From NCBI GenBank assembly GCA_963840665.1, contig CAWIZO010000002.1, positions 124,001-188,000 of the forward strand: a stretch of DNA of 64,000 bases. The letters run 5' to 3'. The translations under genes were made by a program, and so were the position numbers. Positions 9,177-17,674 of the stretch are shown here, piece after piece (within the stretch, counting starts at the first letter, position 1; the number at the start of each line of letters is the position of its first letter). The stretch is from DATFTE01 sp963840665. GTDB lineage: Bacteria > Acidobacteriota > Terriglobia > Terriglobales > Acidobacteriaceae. The notes beneath the pieces were generated by a model that had not been told where the DNA came from, ran no database searches, and worked only from the letters and a program-made list of their open reading frames with translations.

Positions 9177-10341
9177 ACTGGGACTTCGCGAGCTTCTCCA
9201 TCTCTTCTTTCGCCAACTTGAAACCCGTATTCCCCGCGGGAACGCCGGCGTAGACCGCCGTCTGCAGAAGCACTTCCTTAATGTCGCACGGTTCAAGTTC
9301 GTTGGCTAATCCGGTGCGAACGTGAAGAGAAAACTCTTCCCATCGCCCCATGCTGGCGGTGATGGCCAGCACCAGCAAGCGTCGGGTGCGGCGACTTAGA
9401 CCGGGACGCGTCCAGATTGTTCCCCACGCGTAGCGCGTGATAAGGGCCTGAAAGTCGCGGTTGAAGTCGGTGGCAGCCGCTATCGAGCGATCGACGTGAG
9501 CGTCCCCGTGCATCGCCCGGCGCACGACGAAACCCGCCTCCAGTGGATCGGCGGCGGCATCTTGCGGCATCAGGAATTCCGCCAGCGCCTGGGTGAAAGA
9601 ATGCGGGTGCTCGAGATTAGAGAGATGCGCCCCCGGCATACGAATCGCGCGAGCATTCGCAATCTCACGCGCCAGGATTTCGCCGTGGCCCGTCCACGGC
9701 GTTGAGACGTCGCTGTCACTGGAGATGACCAGCGTCGGAGCTTTGATCTTCGAAACCTCACCCGTGTAATCCATGTCGCGGAGCGCGGCACAGCATCCGG
9801 CATATCCGGCGGGATCGGTTCCGAGGAAAACCGCTCTCACGTCGGTAGCATGAAAATCACGCACGAGCGTGGCAGGCGAGAAGAAGCGCTGCATCACCAT
9901 GTCGGCGATCGAGGCCATCCCGCCCTCTTGCACCGCGCGAATGCGCGTATCCCAGTTGGTCCGAGGTCCGAACTGGGGAGAGGTGTTGGCGAGAACGAGA
10001 TGCGTCAGGCGATCGGGAGCATGCAGAGCGATCCACTGTCCGATCGCACCTCCCATCGAAAGCCCGCAAAAAGCAAACTTCTGGAATCCGGCTGCGTCCG
10101 CGATGGCAATGGCGTCTCGCCCCAGTTGGTCGATGGAATATTCGCCCTTCGGGGCGTCGGAGGCCCCGTGGCCGCGAACGTCATAACGCACAATCTGAAA
10201 ATAGGGCGCGAGCGCTTCCACCTGCTGTCCCCACATCGCGTGGTCGGCCCCGATCGAGTGAGACAAGATCAGCGGCGGAGCACCGGCTTTACCCTCAAGG
10301 CGATAGAACAGCCGAGTATGGTCGACGGTCACGAAGGGCAT
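9175..10341 (-). CDS. pcaDC: Fused 3-oxoadipate enol-lactonase / 4-carboxymuconolactone decarboxylase
   Basis: 388-residue bifunctional enzyme (PcaL-type fusion). Residues 1-260 form an alpha/beta hydrolase, the enol-lactone hydrolase, with the nucleophile elbow GLSMGG (Ser95), RYDVRGHGASD, and the catalytic-His motif region GAHLSNLEHP. Residues about 270-380 form the AhpD-like decarboxylase half: DFQALITRYAWGTIWTRPGL, then HVRTGLANELEPCDIKEVLLQTAVYAGVPAGN. Together they convert 4-carboxymuconolactone to beta-ketoadipate in two steps. It is the last gene of the pca operon, 5 bases after pcaB. Fused versions are known in other bacteria (pcaL), so the architecture is not novel. Confidence 0.93.
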   Translation of the reverse strand: MPFVTVDHTRLFYRLEGKAGAPPLILSHSIGADHAMWGQQVEALAPYFQIVRYDVRGHGASDAPKGEYSIDQLGRDAIAIADAAGFQKFAFCGLSMGGAIGQWIALHAPDRLTHLVLANTSPQFGPRTNWDTRIRAVQEGGMASIADMVMQRFFSPATLVRDFHATDVRAVFLGTDPAGYAGCCAALRDMDYTGEVSKIKAPTLVISSDSDVSTPWTGHGEILAREIANARAIRMPGAHLSNLEHPHSFTQALAEFLMPQDAAADPLEAGFVVRRAMHGDAHVDRSIAAATDFNRDFQALITRYAWGTIWTRPGLSRRTRRLLVLAITASMGRWEEFSLHVRTGLANELEPCDIKEVLLQTAVYAGVPAGNTGFKLAKEEMEKLAKSQ

Positions 10342-10346
10342 AGTGC

Positions 10347-11700
10347 TTAGTCCTTTTCTTCGGTTTGATTCTCGATGAGGCGCGTGCGAAACTGCTCAGC
10401 TACTCCCAAATATTTCTCCGGAGTTTCCAGATCGCGCAGCGTAGCAGCGTCGAGATGGCGCGCGACCTCAGGCATCGTGCTCAGAATTTCCGCGAGGTGT
10501 TTCTGCTGAGCGACGCTCTGTCGAGTCGCATCTTCCAGCAATTTATGGGCGACGTCTCGACCCAGCTTCGCGCCTAACAACATCATCGCGCGCTCCGCGA
10601 AGATCACGCCACGAGTGGCGTCAATGTTGGCCCGCATTCGCGCCGGATCGACCGTCAATCCCTCGGCCACTTCCGCCATCGAAGCCACGGCCAGCCCGGT
10701 CGCCTGAATGACGTCGGCTACCGTCGGCCATTCCGCCTGCCAACCGCCTACACCGCGCTCGTGTTCCTGCACCATCGACGAAAGAAATGTTGCAACGAGC
10801 GGAGGCACACGCTGCGCCGCAGCGACGGTCACAGAACAGCCGATAGGATTCCGCTTGTGCGGCATGGTGGACGATCCGCCACGACCTTTGCCGCCAGGCT
10901 CGGCGACCTCCGCGACTTCGCCTTGCATAAGCAGAGAAATATCGCGCGCCATCTTTCCTAGCGAGCCAGTCAGAACTCCGCACGCGCAAACCAGTCGCGC
11001 CAGACGATCGCGGTGCGTGTGCCAGGGGGAATCCGGAAATCCGAGGCTAAGTTCTGCGGCGAGCGCATGTCCCACTTCAATTCCCTGTTCGCCAAGCGAA
11101 GCCAGTGTCCCACTGGCGCCGCCGAACTGCAGAATCAAAGCGTCGAAGAACGTTCCGCGCAGATTTTTTCGGCATCGCCGGATCGCCGCCAGCCATCCCG
11201 CAGCTTTCAATCCGAAGGTGACCGGAGGCGCTGCCTGCATCAGCGTGCGGCCAAGCATCACGCTGTCGGCGTTCTGTTCCGCAAGCCGCAGCAACGCGCC
11301 TTCCATCTGTTCAAGATCGCTCTCTAACAGCACTTGTGACTTCTTTAGGAGCAATACCAGAGCGGTATCGGCCACATCCTGGCTGGTCGCGCCCCAATGC
11401 ACGAAGCCCGCGGCTTCAGGAGCACTCGCTCGCACTAGTTCTGTGAGCGCCTTTACGAGCGGGATGCCCGGAGTTCCGCCTCGCAGCGTCTGATTTGCCA
11501 ACGCTGCGACGTCGAACGATTCAACACGAGCGGCTACCGCCAATTGCTTTCGCCGCCGCATCGGGCACGACTCCCACGCGCGCTCCGGCGCGCGCTAATC
11601 CCACTTCGAAAGCGAGCATGGCTTCCAGGACGGAGCGGTCGGAGAACACCTCCGACAACGCCTCCGTGGTTGCCAGGCTCTCAATCAATCTGACGGACAT
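10347..11700 (-). CDS. pcaB: 3-carboxy-cis,cis-muconate cycloisomerase, with one frameshift
   Basis: Fumarase/aspartase-superfamily enzyme that lactonises 3-carboxymuconate to 4-carboxymuconolactone. Start ATG 11700 follows GAGGT at 5-base spacing. The first 50 residues (SVRLIESLATTEALSEVFSD...) are in one frame; removing one G of the GG near 11546-11550 joins AAAKAI to AVAARVESFDVAAL in the second frame, which continues intact to 10347. The superfamily signature GGSSTMPHKRNP is present, as is FVHWGATSQDVADTA. The reconstructed length is 450 residues, normal for PcaB. The break is a single base in an otherwise clean gene, so a sequencing or assembly error is likely. Gap to pcaG is 76 bases. 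Confidence 0.9.
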
Positions 11701-11776
11701 GCACACCTCATCGCCGCTCTGAACCCTGCAGACAGTAACACTATCAGGATAAGTGTGGACACGCGGCTTCCAGTGT

Positions 11777-12349
11777 CTACACGTCGAAAAAGACCGTCTC
11801 GCGCTCGCCTTGCAGATGAATCACGAAATTCCATTGACCAGGCTTCGACCGATCGGGTTGTGCCATCAATGTCTCGCGCCGCTCTTCCGGCACGAGCGCA
11901 AGCACCGGATCTTCCTCGTTCGCGGGGTCGCCCGCAAAATAAATTCGCGTCGGCAATCGCTTCAGCAGGCCACGCGCAAGGATTGATACGTTCAGATGCG
12001 GCGCCTGAAGCCGGTTATCGGGTCCGGGCACGCAGCCGGGCTTGACCGTCTCAAACTTCATTACCCCGGCTGCATCGCTTCCCATGCGGCCAAACCCTTC
12101 GAAGGCAGGGTCGAGCGCTTTCTCTTGCGTATCCTCAGGATGATGATACTTGCCTTCGGAGTTCGCTTGCCAAATCTCGAGCATCGCGTCTGGCACCGGG
12201 ACGCCATCGCCATCGAGCACAGTGCACACCAGTGTTACTCGCTCGCCCCTTGCCGCAGGGCCGGCGATGCACTCCACCGATCGCGGATCGGTCAGGCCAA
12301 GATGAAAATACGGGCCAACTGTTTGGGAGCCGGTAGGAATCAATTTCAT
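11777..12349 (-). CDS. pcaG: Protocatechuate 3,4-dioxygenase alpha subunit
   Basis: 190-residue alpha chain of the intradiol ring-cleavage dioxygenase. ATG 12349 begins MKLIPTGSQTVGPYFHLGL, the typical PcaG N-terminus, and lies one base after the pcaH stop. Motifs: VLDGDGVPVPDAMLEIWQAN and FGRMGSDAAGVMKFETVKPG, then APHLNVSILARGLLKRLPTR. As in known alpha chains, the iron-ligand tyrosine/histidine set is incomplete; the alpha chain shapes the active site while PcaH binds the iron. Confidence 0.95.
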   Translation of the reverse strand: MKLIPTGSQTVGPYFHLGLTDPRSVECIAGPAARGERVTLVCTVLDGDGVPVPDAMLEIWQANSEGKYHHPEDTQEKALDPAFEGFGRMGSDAAGVMKFETVKPGCVPGPDNRLQAPHLNVSILARGLLKRLPTRIYFAGDPANEEDPVLALVPEERRETLMAQPDRSKPGQWNFVIHLQGERETVFFDV

Positions 12350-12350
12350 C

Positions 12351-13076
12351 TCAGTCCTCGAACAGAGTCCTTTCGCGGCCACGCAGAATGATGTCGAAAC
12401 GGTAGCCGAGCGACCATTCCGGCCGCGTAGTCTCCCAGTCGAAACTAGAGATCAATCGCTGGCGCGCTCCTTCATCTGGTAAGGATTGAATGATCGGATC
12501 AAATGGAAGCAGCGGATCGCCGGGGAAATACATTTGCGTTACCAGGCGCGTAGCGAATGCCGGCCCGAAGAGCGAAAAGTGCAGATGCGCCGGACGCCAG
12601 GCGTTGTCATGATTCCTCCAGGGATAGGCCCCTGGCTTCACCGTAACGAATCGGTAGTGGCCCTTGTCGTCGGTCATCGCGCGCCCAGCGCCGGTGAAGT
12701 TCGGATCAATGGGAGCGCGGTGATCATCCCGGTTGTGAAAGTAACGTCCTGCAGCGTTCGCTTGCCACAACTCGATCAACGTGTTCGTTACCGGACGGCC
12801 ATCACCATCTAGCACGCGGCCACTGACCGTGATTCGCTCACCCAGCGGATCGCCCGCGTGCTGGCGAGTCAGATCGTTGTCGGCTTCGCCGATCTTTTCG
12901 TGTCCGAAGACTGGACCCGTAATTTCCGATAGCGTGTGCGGCAGCAGGATCAGCGGCTTCGAAGGAGCGCGCCGCGCGGTCGCGCGATACCCGGGATATG
13001 CGTAATCGGGCTGGGTCCCTGGTTCCGTACGTCGATAAGAACGAATGACTGCAGGCTCGCGGTTCAGTTGGGTCAC
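12351..13076 (-). CDS. pcaH: Protocatechuate 3,4-dioxygenase beta subunit
   Basis: 241-residue catalytic subunit. Cleaves protocatechuate between the hydroxyls to 3-carboxy-cis,cis-muconate using Fe(III). The four iron ligands can be placed: Tyr112 (AGRYFHN), Tyr151 (GAYPWRN), His164 and His166 (PAHLHFS). ELWQANAAGRY is the family signature. It is the first gene of the minus-strand operon pcaH-pcaG-pcaB-pcaDC, so the promoter should lie in 13077-13175. No PcaQ/PcaU/PcaR-type regulator is adjacent, and the later pathway genes (pcaIJ, pcaF) are not in the window. Confidence 0.96.
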   Translation of the reverse strand: MTQLNREPAVIRSYRRTEPGTQPDYAYPGYRATARRAPSKPLILLPHTLSEITGPVFGHEKIGEADNDLTRQHAGDPLGERITVSGRVLDGDGRPVTNTLIELWQANAAGRYFHNRDDHRAPIDPNFTGAGRAMTDDKGHYRFVTVKPGAYPWRNHDNAWRPAHLHFSLFGPAFATRLVTQMYFPGDPLLPFDPIIQSLPDEGARQRLISSFDWETTRPEWSLGYRFDIILRGRERTLFED

Positions 13077-13175
13077 GCTTCTCCTAGGCGCGCGAAGAAG
13101 GAAATCATAATGCAGCGCTTTGGCTTTGTCATTGAGACAAAACTAAGTGCGGTTATCGCACACGACGCGCAAGAA

Positions 13176-13205
13176 AATCCGCTCCTGTGTGCGCAGAAGC
13201 GGATT
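13176..13205 (-). terminator. Intrinsic terminator of the SpoIIAA-like gene
   Basis: AATCCGCT (13176-13183) pairs perfectly with AGCGGATT (13198-13205). Read on the minus strand, the stem is followed by TTCTTGCG, a short T-rich tract. It separates the upstream 13227-13682 gene from the pca operon. Confidence 0.6.
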
Positions 13206-13226
13206 CACTCGCGAACAAGATTGCAT

Positions 13227-13682
13227 TTACACTCCCGTGTATTCGGGATCGTAACCGCTCATCAAGTGTCCGGCCGGAAGGATCTGGCGGACGGGAAGAT
13301 CGTCTGCATACTTGGCCGTCTTGACCCAATGCCACGCATGCATGATTTCCTTCGGCTGAAAGTAGCGGATATCGGCCTGCATCAAAACCGTGGCGCCAGC
13401 GATATCGCCCATCAGTTCTTCCCACTTGCGAGCTCCGATCACGGCGACTCGCGCGATAGGGTCGCCGAACTTGCGCAGAAAACGCAACTCCTCCCAACGC
13501 GCCTTCCACTCCACGTCTTTAACGGCCGTCATATCGATGAGAATTCCGATGGGATGCTTATGAGCTTGCGCGATTTCGCGCTCGATCTGCGGCTCAATGG
13601 CTTTGACATCTTCTGCGGTTACGGCGCCACTGGCTTTGAAGCCGAATCCGCTCCCTCCGTCACCCCTTAGTATTTCAATCAT
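13227..13682 (-). CDS. SpoIIAA-like (STAS/CRAL-TRIO-like) protein
   Basis: 151 residues from ATG 13682, which has GAGGAG about 5 bases upstream; a TTG at 13688 is less likely. The sequence matches the SpoIIAA-like family (DUF3478 type): alternating strands and helices, with GILIDMTAVKDVEWKARWEELRF and the conserved C-terminal IRYFQPKEIMHAWHWV. Family members are small soluble proteins with a STAS-like fold of unclear function, sometimes linked to lipid or carboxylate binding. It has its own terminator and is not part of the pca operon. Confidence 0.75.
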   Translation of the reverse strand: MIEILRGDGGSGFGFKASGAVTAEDVKAIEPQIEREIAQAHKHPIGILIDMTAVKDVEWKARWEELRFLRKFGDPIARVAVIGARKWEELMGDIAGATVLMQADIRYFQPKEIMHAWHWVKTAKYADDLPVRQILPAGHLMSGYDPEYTGV

Positions 13683-13769
13683 CTGCAACTCCTCGTTTGA
13701 TCCAGGAATGTCTCAAGGGCGAGGAGTTTAACATCAAACCGCCGACGGCCCAAAGGCCCCAAGCGTATT

Positions 13770-14348
13770 TCAGCGAGTCCCAGCGCCTTCACTCACTCGC
13801 GTCTGGTCGGTAATCCAGTTTACCTCCCAGGTCTTGCCTCCATCGTCGGAGAACGACTGCTCGAAGTGAGCCGAGTTCGGCGTGATCTCAGACCAAACGA
13901 ATCGAACCAGGATCGCTCTGCCGTTGATGGGTTCCTGATCGTAGAACTCGCCGCGTCCGTTCTTGAACTCGCCGACCGTAGGAATTCCCAAAGCGCCAGC
14001 TTTGCTGGTCCCCCAATAAAGACTCCACTGGTGCGCGTCGGGATTGTAAAGACGCAGGGTCATCCCCTCGATATGCCCTGCCGAACCATCGGTCTCGAAC
14101 TCCTCCAGATTTGCCTTGCCATTCCAGACCTTGCGGGTCACCGATGTGCCGTCAAATTCGACCCATGTGGTGGAACCAGTCAGCGGATGCAACAATTTCT
14201 TAAGGTGAATTTTCCAGGTACCGATTTCGAAATCAAAATCGTGCTGCCCATCGCGCGTCTCGCTCACGGCGGTCTTGTTGGCATCCGTCTGTCCAATCAA
14301 CATGCACGGCCACAGCAGCAACGCTCCCAGCAACAAACATCGCTTCAT
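13770..14348 (-). CDS. Secreted DUF1579-like protein
   Basis: 192 residues from ATG 14348, which opens a signal peptide (MKRCLLLGALLLWPCMLIGQ). The mature part begins with GQHDFDFEIGTWKIHLKKL, the pattern typical of acidobacterial DUF1579-like lipocalin-style proteins, followed by a beta-rich body ending in FEQSFSDDGGKTWEVNWITDQTR. Function is unknown. It is transcribed divergently from the MocR-type regulator with only 76 bases between the starts, so it is a candidate target of that regulator. Confidence 0.75.
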   Translation of the reverse strand: MKRCLLLGALLLWPCMLIGQTDANKTAVSETRDGQHDFDFEIGTWKIHLKKLLHPLTGSTTWVEFDGTSVTRKVWNGKANLEEFETDGSAGHIEGMTLRLYNPDAHQWSLYWGTSKAGALGIPTVGEFKNGRGEFYDQEPINGRAILVRFVWSEITPNSAHFEQSFSDDGGKTWEVNWITDQTRVSEGAGTR

Positions 14349-14398
14349 CTTTTCTCCCTTCGAGAGTCTCGTCTCGCTCAACGAGAATCTCGCAGCCT

Positions 14399-14443
14399 GT
14401 GGTATTTTGGAACGACCACTTTCTATGTCACTTGTAATACCAC
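14399..14443. promoter_or_regulatory. Inverted repeat over the MocR start, possible operator
   Basis: GTGGTATT (14399-14406) is repeated inverted as AATACCAC (14436-14443), the two arms straddling the start codon at 14425. A second overlapping pair, GTGGT (14399-14403) and ACCAC (14415-14419), makes a shorter palindrome. The position in a divergent promoter region fits autoregulation. Confidence 0.4.
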
Positions 14444-15861
14444 TTAAGAGACGAGCTGGCCCCCTATTCCAGCAGGTCTATCTGGGCTTTCGTCAGGCGA
14501 TTCTCTCGGGAGCCTTTCGTGGCGGAGACAAACTTCCATCCACGCGGGACGCGGCTGAGCAGTTGGGAGTCTCAAGAACTGTGGTGCTGCTGGCCTACGA
14601 CCAATTGTTGGCCGAGGGCTATACGGTGGGCCGCGCAGGTTCGGGAACCTATGTTTCTCGCGAAATAGGAACGACGACCCAGTCGGCTCGTCCGGCGGAT
14701 TCCGCGAAGCTGCATCTGTCGCGCTTCGGATCGTCCTCAGCCTCCGCCTGGGAGAAGATGAATTTCCCCCAGCGCCGCATGCCTTCCCTCCCCTACGATT
14801 TTGCATACGGCCGCAGTGATCTCGACACTTTTCCCTTTGAGATGTGGCGCCGCATTCTTCTGCGCTGTGCGCGAAAAGCTCCGGTCTGGGAACACGATTA
14901 TGGTCCTGCGAGCGGGAATGCCGCCTTGCGCGAGGCCATCTGTAGCCATCTGCGCCGCTCTCGCGCCGTCGCTTGCGATCCCACGCAAGTACTGGTCGTC
15001 AACGGATCGCAGCAAGCACTGGACCTGATTGCCCGCGTGCTGATCGAAGTTGGCGATAGGGTTGCCATCGAAGATCCTTGCTACCAGGGCACCCGCGAAA
15101 TTCTTCGCGCGGCCGGCGCTCGCTTATTTCCAGTAGCCCTCGATCGCGATGGCCTCGATCCATCTGATCTGCCGTCGACCACCCGCCTGGCTTTTGTCAC
15201 ACCCTCGCACCAGTTTCCGACGGGAACGATTCTTCCCCTGTCACGCCGCCTCGCCCTTCTCGACTGGGCTAAGCGCCGCAACGCGATTGTCATTGAAGAT
15301 GACTACGACGGTGAGTTCCGTTACGAAGGCCAACCGCTTGAATCTCTGCAAGGTCTCGACCGGGAAGGCCGCGTCATTTATATCGGGACGTTTTCCCGGA
15401 CGGTGTTTTCTTCGCTACGTATCGGTTATCTAATCGCTCCCAAGAGATTAGTGACGGCATTTACGGCCGCTAAGTGGCTCTGTGACCGGCACACAGCCAC
15501 GTTGGAGCAGGAAACCCTGGCGCAATTTATCTCCAGCGGCTTGTATGAGCGTTCGTTGCGCCGCGTTCGAAGAAGAAATACAGCTCGCCGCCACGCGTTG
15601 CTTGACGCGATTCAAACTCACTTGCGCGATCGGGTTGAAGTGACCGGCAGCGGAGCAGGCGCCCACGTCGTGCTTTGGCCCAAGAAACGAACGGCGGAAG
15701 AATCTCTGATCAGAGATGCCGCGTCTAAGGGAGTCGGCGTCTACGGAATTTCTCCCTACTTCATGAAGAAACCGCGGCGAACCGGAATCATGCTCGGCTA
15801 TTCGCGCATGAACGAAACCGCGATCGCCGAGGGCATCCGGCGATTGCGCGACATATTCTAG
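14425..15861 (+). CDS. MocR/PdxR-type GntR regulator with aminotransferase-like domain
   Basis: 478 residues. Residues 1-75 are a GntR winged helix (LFQQVYLGFRQAILSGAF, GDKLPSTRDAAEQLGVSRTVV, YDQLLAEGYTVGRAGSGTYV). Residues about 120-478 are a type I aminotransferase fold: VVNGSQQALDLIARVL, EDPCYQGTRE, VTPSHQFPTG, and IEDDYDGEFRY supplying the PLP-ring Asp. The position that normally holds the PLP-linking lysine, in the GTFSK motif, reads GTFSRTVFSSLRIGY, so Arg325 (codon CGG) replaces Lys. PLP could then bind only non-covalently, or another ligand may be used. An upstream frame to 14275 overlaps the divergent gene and is not used. Confidence 0.88.
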   Translation: MSLVIPLKRRAGPLFQQVYLGFRQAILSGAFRGGDKLPSTRDAAEQLGVSRTVVLLAYDQLLAEGYTVGRAGSGTYVSREIGTTTQSARPADSAKLHLSRFGSSSASAWEKMNFPQRRMPSLPYDFAYGRSDLDTFPFEMWRRILLRCARKAPVWEHDYGPASGNAALREAICSHLRRSRAVACDPTQVLVVNGSQQALDLIARVLIEVGDRVAIEDPCYQGTREILRAAGARLFPVALDRDGLDPSDLPSTTRLAFVTPSHQFPTGTILPLSRRLALLDWAKRRNAIVIEDDYDGEFRYEGQPLESLQGLDREGRVIYIGTFSRTVFSSLRIGYLIAPKRLVTAFTAAKWLCDRHTATLEQETLAQFISSGLYERSLRRVRRRNTARRHALLDAIQTHLRDRVEVTGSGAGAHVVLWPKKRTAEESLIRDAASKGVGVYGISPYFMKKPRRTGIMLGYSRMNETAIAEGIRRLRDIF

Positions 15862-15864
15862 GAT

Positions 15865-16254
15865 TTATTTCCGGAAGTTCGGCAAGGGCCGAATCTGGGG
15901 ATCGCTCTCCAGCGCCTTCGATTCCCTGGACTCGAGAGTCACCTGGCGGTGGCGCGTAGCCTCCGCTGGATCGGTTCCTGCCTTCAGATCGGTGCTCTCA
16001 GAAAAGTAACGCCAGCCTTCGTGGTGATCCGTCGAATCCTGCGAATCTTCCCACTTTTTCACCGCGGCTTGCGCGTTTTGTTTGCCTCGAACCACTTCGA
16101 CGACTCCATCCGAACGGTAGGTGCGGATGTTGTGCCGGATGATCGCGTAGCCTGTGTTGGTTTCGTCGCGTGTCAGAGAGAATCCATTCGTAGCGTGCCC
16201 AACGGGATCGGGAGCAAAAATCGAGGTCCGCCGAAGACGTACGATGCGGACCAA
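15865..16254 (-). CDS. Hypothetical protein
   Basis: 129 residues, not recognised. The N-terminus is basic, the middle is charged (YRSDGVVEVVRGKQNAQAAVKKWEDSQDSTDHHEGWRYF) and resembles a small soluble acidobacterial hypothetical protein; no signal peptide or membrane segment. It converges with the MocR gene, the two stops being 3 bases apart. A competing plus-strand frame overlaps it and looks less natural. Moderate doubt about both existence and start. Confidence 0.45.
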   Translation of the reverse strand: MVRIVRLRRTSIFAPDPVGHATNGFSLTRDETNTGYAIIRHNIRTYRSDGVVEVVRGKQNAQAAVKKWEDSQDSTDHHEGWRYFSESTDLKAGTDPAEATRHRQVTLESRESKALESDPQIRPLPNFRK

Positions 16255-16339
16255 GGCACAGCTATGATGTTACGCGCAACTCGCACAATTGGCAATCAGT
16301 TCGGCGAGACTCGCTGCCAAGCACAACGGCTGTAGACCC

Positions 16340-16365
16340 ATTGGTGCACTATATTGGTGCACTAT
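16340..16365 (+). repeat. 13-bp perfect tandem repeat
   Basis: ATTGGTGCACTAT occurs twice back to back (16340-16352 and 16353-16365) in the otherwise featureless 16255-16551 spacer. Each unit holds the palindrome GTGCAC. This could be a paired operator or a replication-slippage product. Confidence 0.6.
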
Positions 16366-16551
16366 AACGTTCGCTCGCGCTGCGATGCGCAAGCGTGCCT
16401 GGGGGAAACAGCGTATACTCAGGACACTTAACCTCGAAGCCACGCCAACCGAACACTTGCGCCTTCGCGATTGAGAGATCGAGAGGCGCGTTTTGCTTGT
16501 ACTTTTGAGCTGCGCGAGAACCGGCTTTCATAGCTGTCGGAGACCTTCGTT

Positions 16552-16869
16552 TTGACCCGTGTGCTCACCATGATCGCGACCCTCACGCTGGCGGTTGCTG
16601 TGTTATTCCGCTCTCCGTCCGATTACCGGACGGCGGTTTGCGTCGTGGTTTCTTTGGCAACCGTCACGCTGGCTGTTCGCAGCCTGTTCGCCGGCAAACT
16701 TCTTTGGGCCTTACTCTTCTTAGTGACTCTAGGAATATTCACTCCATTCCAGTTAAGCCCGTTCTCCCCTTTTCTGGTATCCGTTCTTGACATGGCGACT
16801 CTGGCGTTGTTCGCCGCGGCGCTCTTGATGCTCACACCCCGGGTGATGATCGCATCTGGAAAGTCCTAG
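16552..16869 (+). CDS. Small integral membrane protein
   Basis: 105 residues with four hydrophobic segments (about 5-20, 28-46, 50-65, 74-95) and an arginine after the first. The pattern DYRTAVCVVVSLA...LFLVTLGIFTPFQLSPF...SVLDMATLALF resembles the small DUF6804-like membrane family, a tentative match from memory. The start is uncertain: TTG 16552, GTG 16561 or ATG 16570 are all possible. It is followed after 50 bases by a basic small protein gene on the same strand. Confidence 0.55.
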   Translation: MTRVLTMIATLTLAVAVLFRSPSDYRTAVCVVVSLATVTLAVRSLFAGKLLWALLFLVTLGIFTPFQLSPFSPFLVSVLDMATLALFAAALLMLTPRVMIASGKS

Positions 16870-16919
16870 TTGTCCGGCAGTTCGTTGATCCACCCAAAAT
16901 CGCACGGCAGGAGTTCACG

Positions 16920-17078
16920 ATGTCTTCAATAAATGGTGACAAGTCCAGATTCAATCGGGAGCGCAAGCAAAAGATCTCTCGCCGGAAGCGAAACCGCGAA
17001 TTGTTCGAGGGTGCAAAAGCGAAGCCAGCTTCAGTGAAACCTCCTGCCGCAGCGAAGCCCGAAACGGTGTCGGCATGA
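16920..17078 (+). CDS. Small basic protein
   Basis: 52 residues: MSSINGDKSRFNRERKQKIS followed by a very basic stretch, then an Ala/Lys/Pro-rich tail. ATG 16920 has CAGGAG 6 bases upstream. The stop overlaps the next start, so the two are coupled. Highly basic small proteins of this type are common beside RRM genes in Acidobacteriota and may bind RNA, but function is inferred. Composition is distinct from the shadow frames around it. Confidence 0.6.
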   Translation: MSSINGDKSRFNRERKQKISRRKRNRELFEGAKAKPASVKPPAAAKPETVSA

Positions 17079-17674
17079 CCGCCCCGGTTCTTGATTTGGC
17101 GGCATCTGTCCCCGCCCTCGCAGCGATCAAAAAGAAACGCGTGCTCCTGATCGACACTTCTTCGCGTAAGCGCGAGTTGCGGGCAGAGATCATGCGAAAG
17201 CTGGGCATTGAGGTCGACTGCGCTGCCGATATCGCGGAAGCCCGCTCCTGGTGGCGCGCGGACCTCTACAATCTGGTGCTTATCAATGTGCAGAGTGACA
17301 TTGGCCTGCGGGACGACTTTTGTGGAGATGTTCGCAGCGCGATTCCTCCGCAACAACTTGCGTTCCTGGTTGGCAAGCCCGAGTACCTCGCGCATTCACC
17401 CAATGCAGACACAGAGTCTCCCGCCGATTTGGACCAGTCCCTGGTTGGCGATGTGAGAAAGGCGCTTTCCGCGGACTTGGGCGACATGCCTCAACGTTGG
17501 GGTATCCTTGAAGCGTCGCGGCGAATCTCGGCTGTCCGCTCCGCCTGCAGTGCTCGCACCAGTGCGATGCGTGAGCGGCCTGATCCACCACGAGACCTGG
17601 AAATGAGGCACGCGAAACGCGCCGCAGCTCCAACCCGTACGTTCGACGAACTACTTAGAGAGGAATTGCAATGA
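17075..17674 (+). CDS. Degenerate receiver-domain protein
   Basis: 199 residues. Residues 20-105 look like a response-regulator receiver: KRVLLIDTSSRKRELRAEIM at the first strand, EVDCAADIAEARSWW at helix 2, YNLVLINVQ at strand 3 and LAFLVGKPEYL at strand 5 with Lys101. The phospho-acceptor aspartate is replaced by Asn71 and the acidic pair is reduced to Asp27, so it is probably not phosphorylated. The C-terminal 80 residues are basic and low in structure. Start and stop overlap the flanking genes by 4 bases, tying it to the downstream RNA-binding protein. Confidence 0.7.
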   Translation: MTAPVLDLAASVPALAAIKKKRVLLIDTSSRKRELRAEIMRKLGIEVDCAADIAEARSWWRADLYNLVLINVQSDIGLRDDFCGDVRSAIPPQQLAFLVGKPEYLAHSPNADTESPADLDQSLVGDVRKALSADLGDMPQRWGILEASRRISAVRSACSARTSAMRERPDPPRDLEMRHAKRAAAPTRTFDELLREELQ

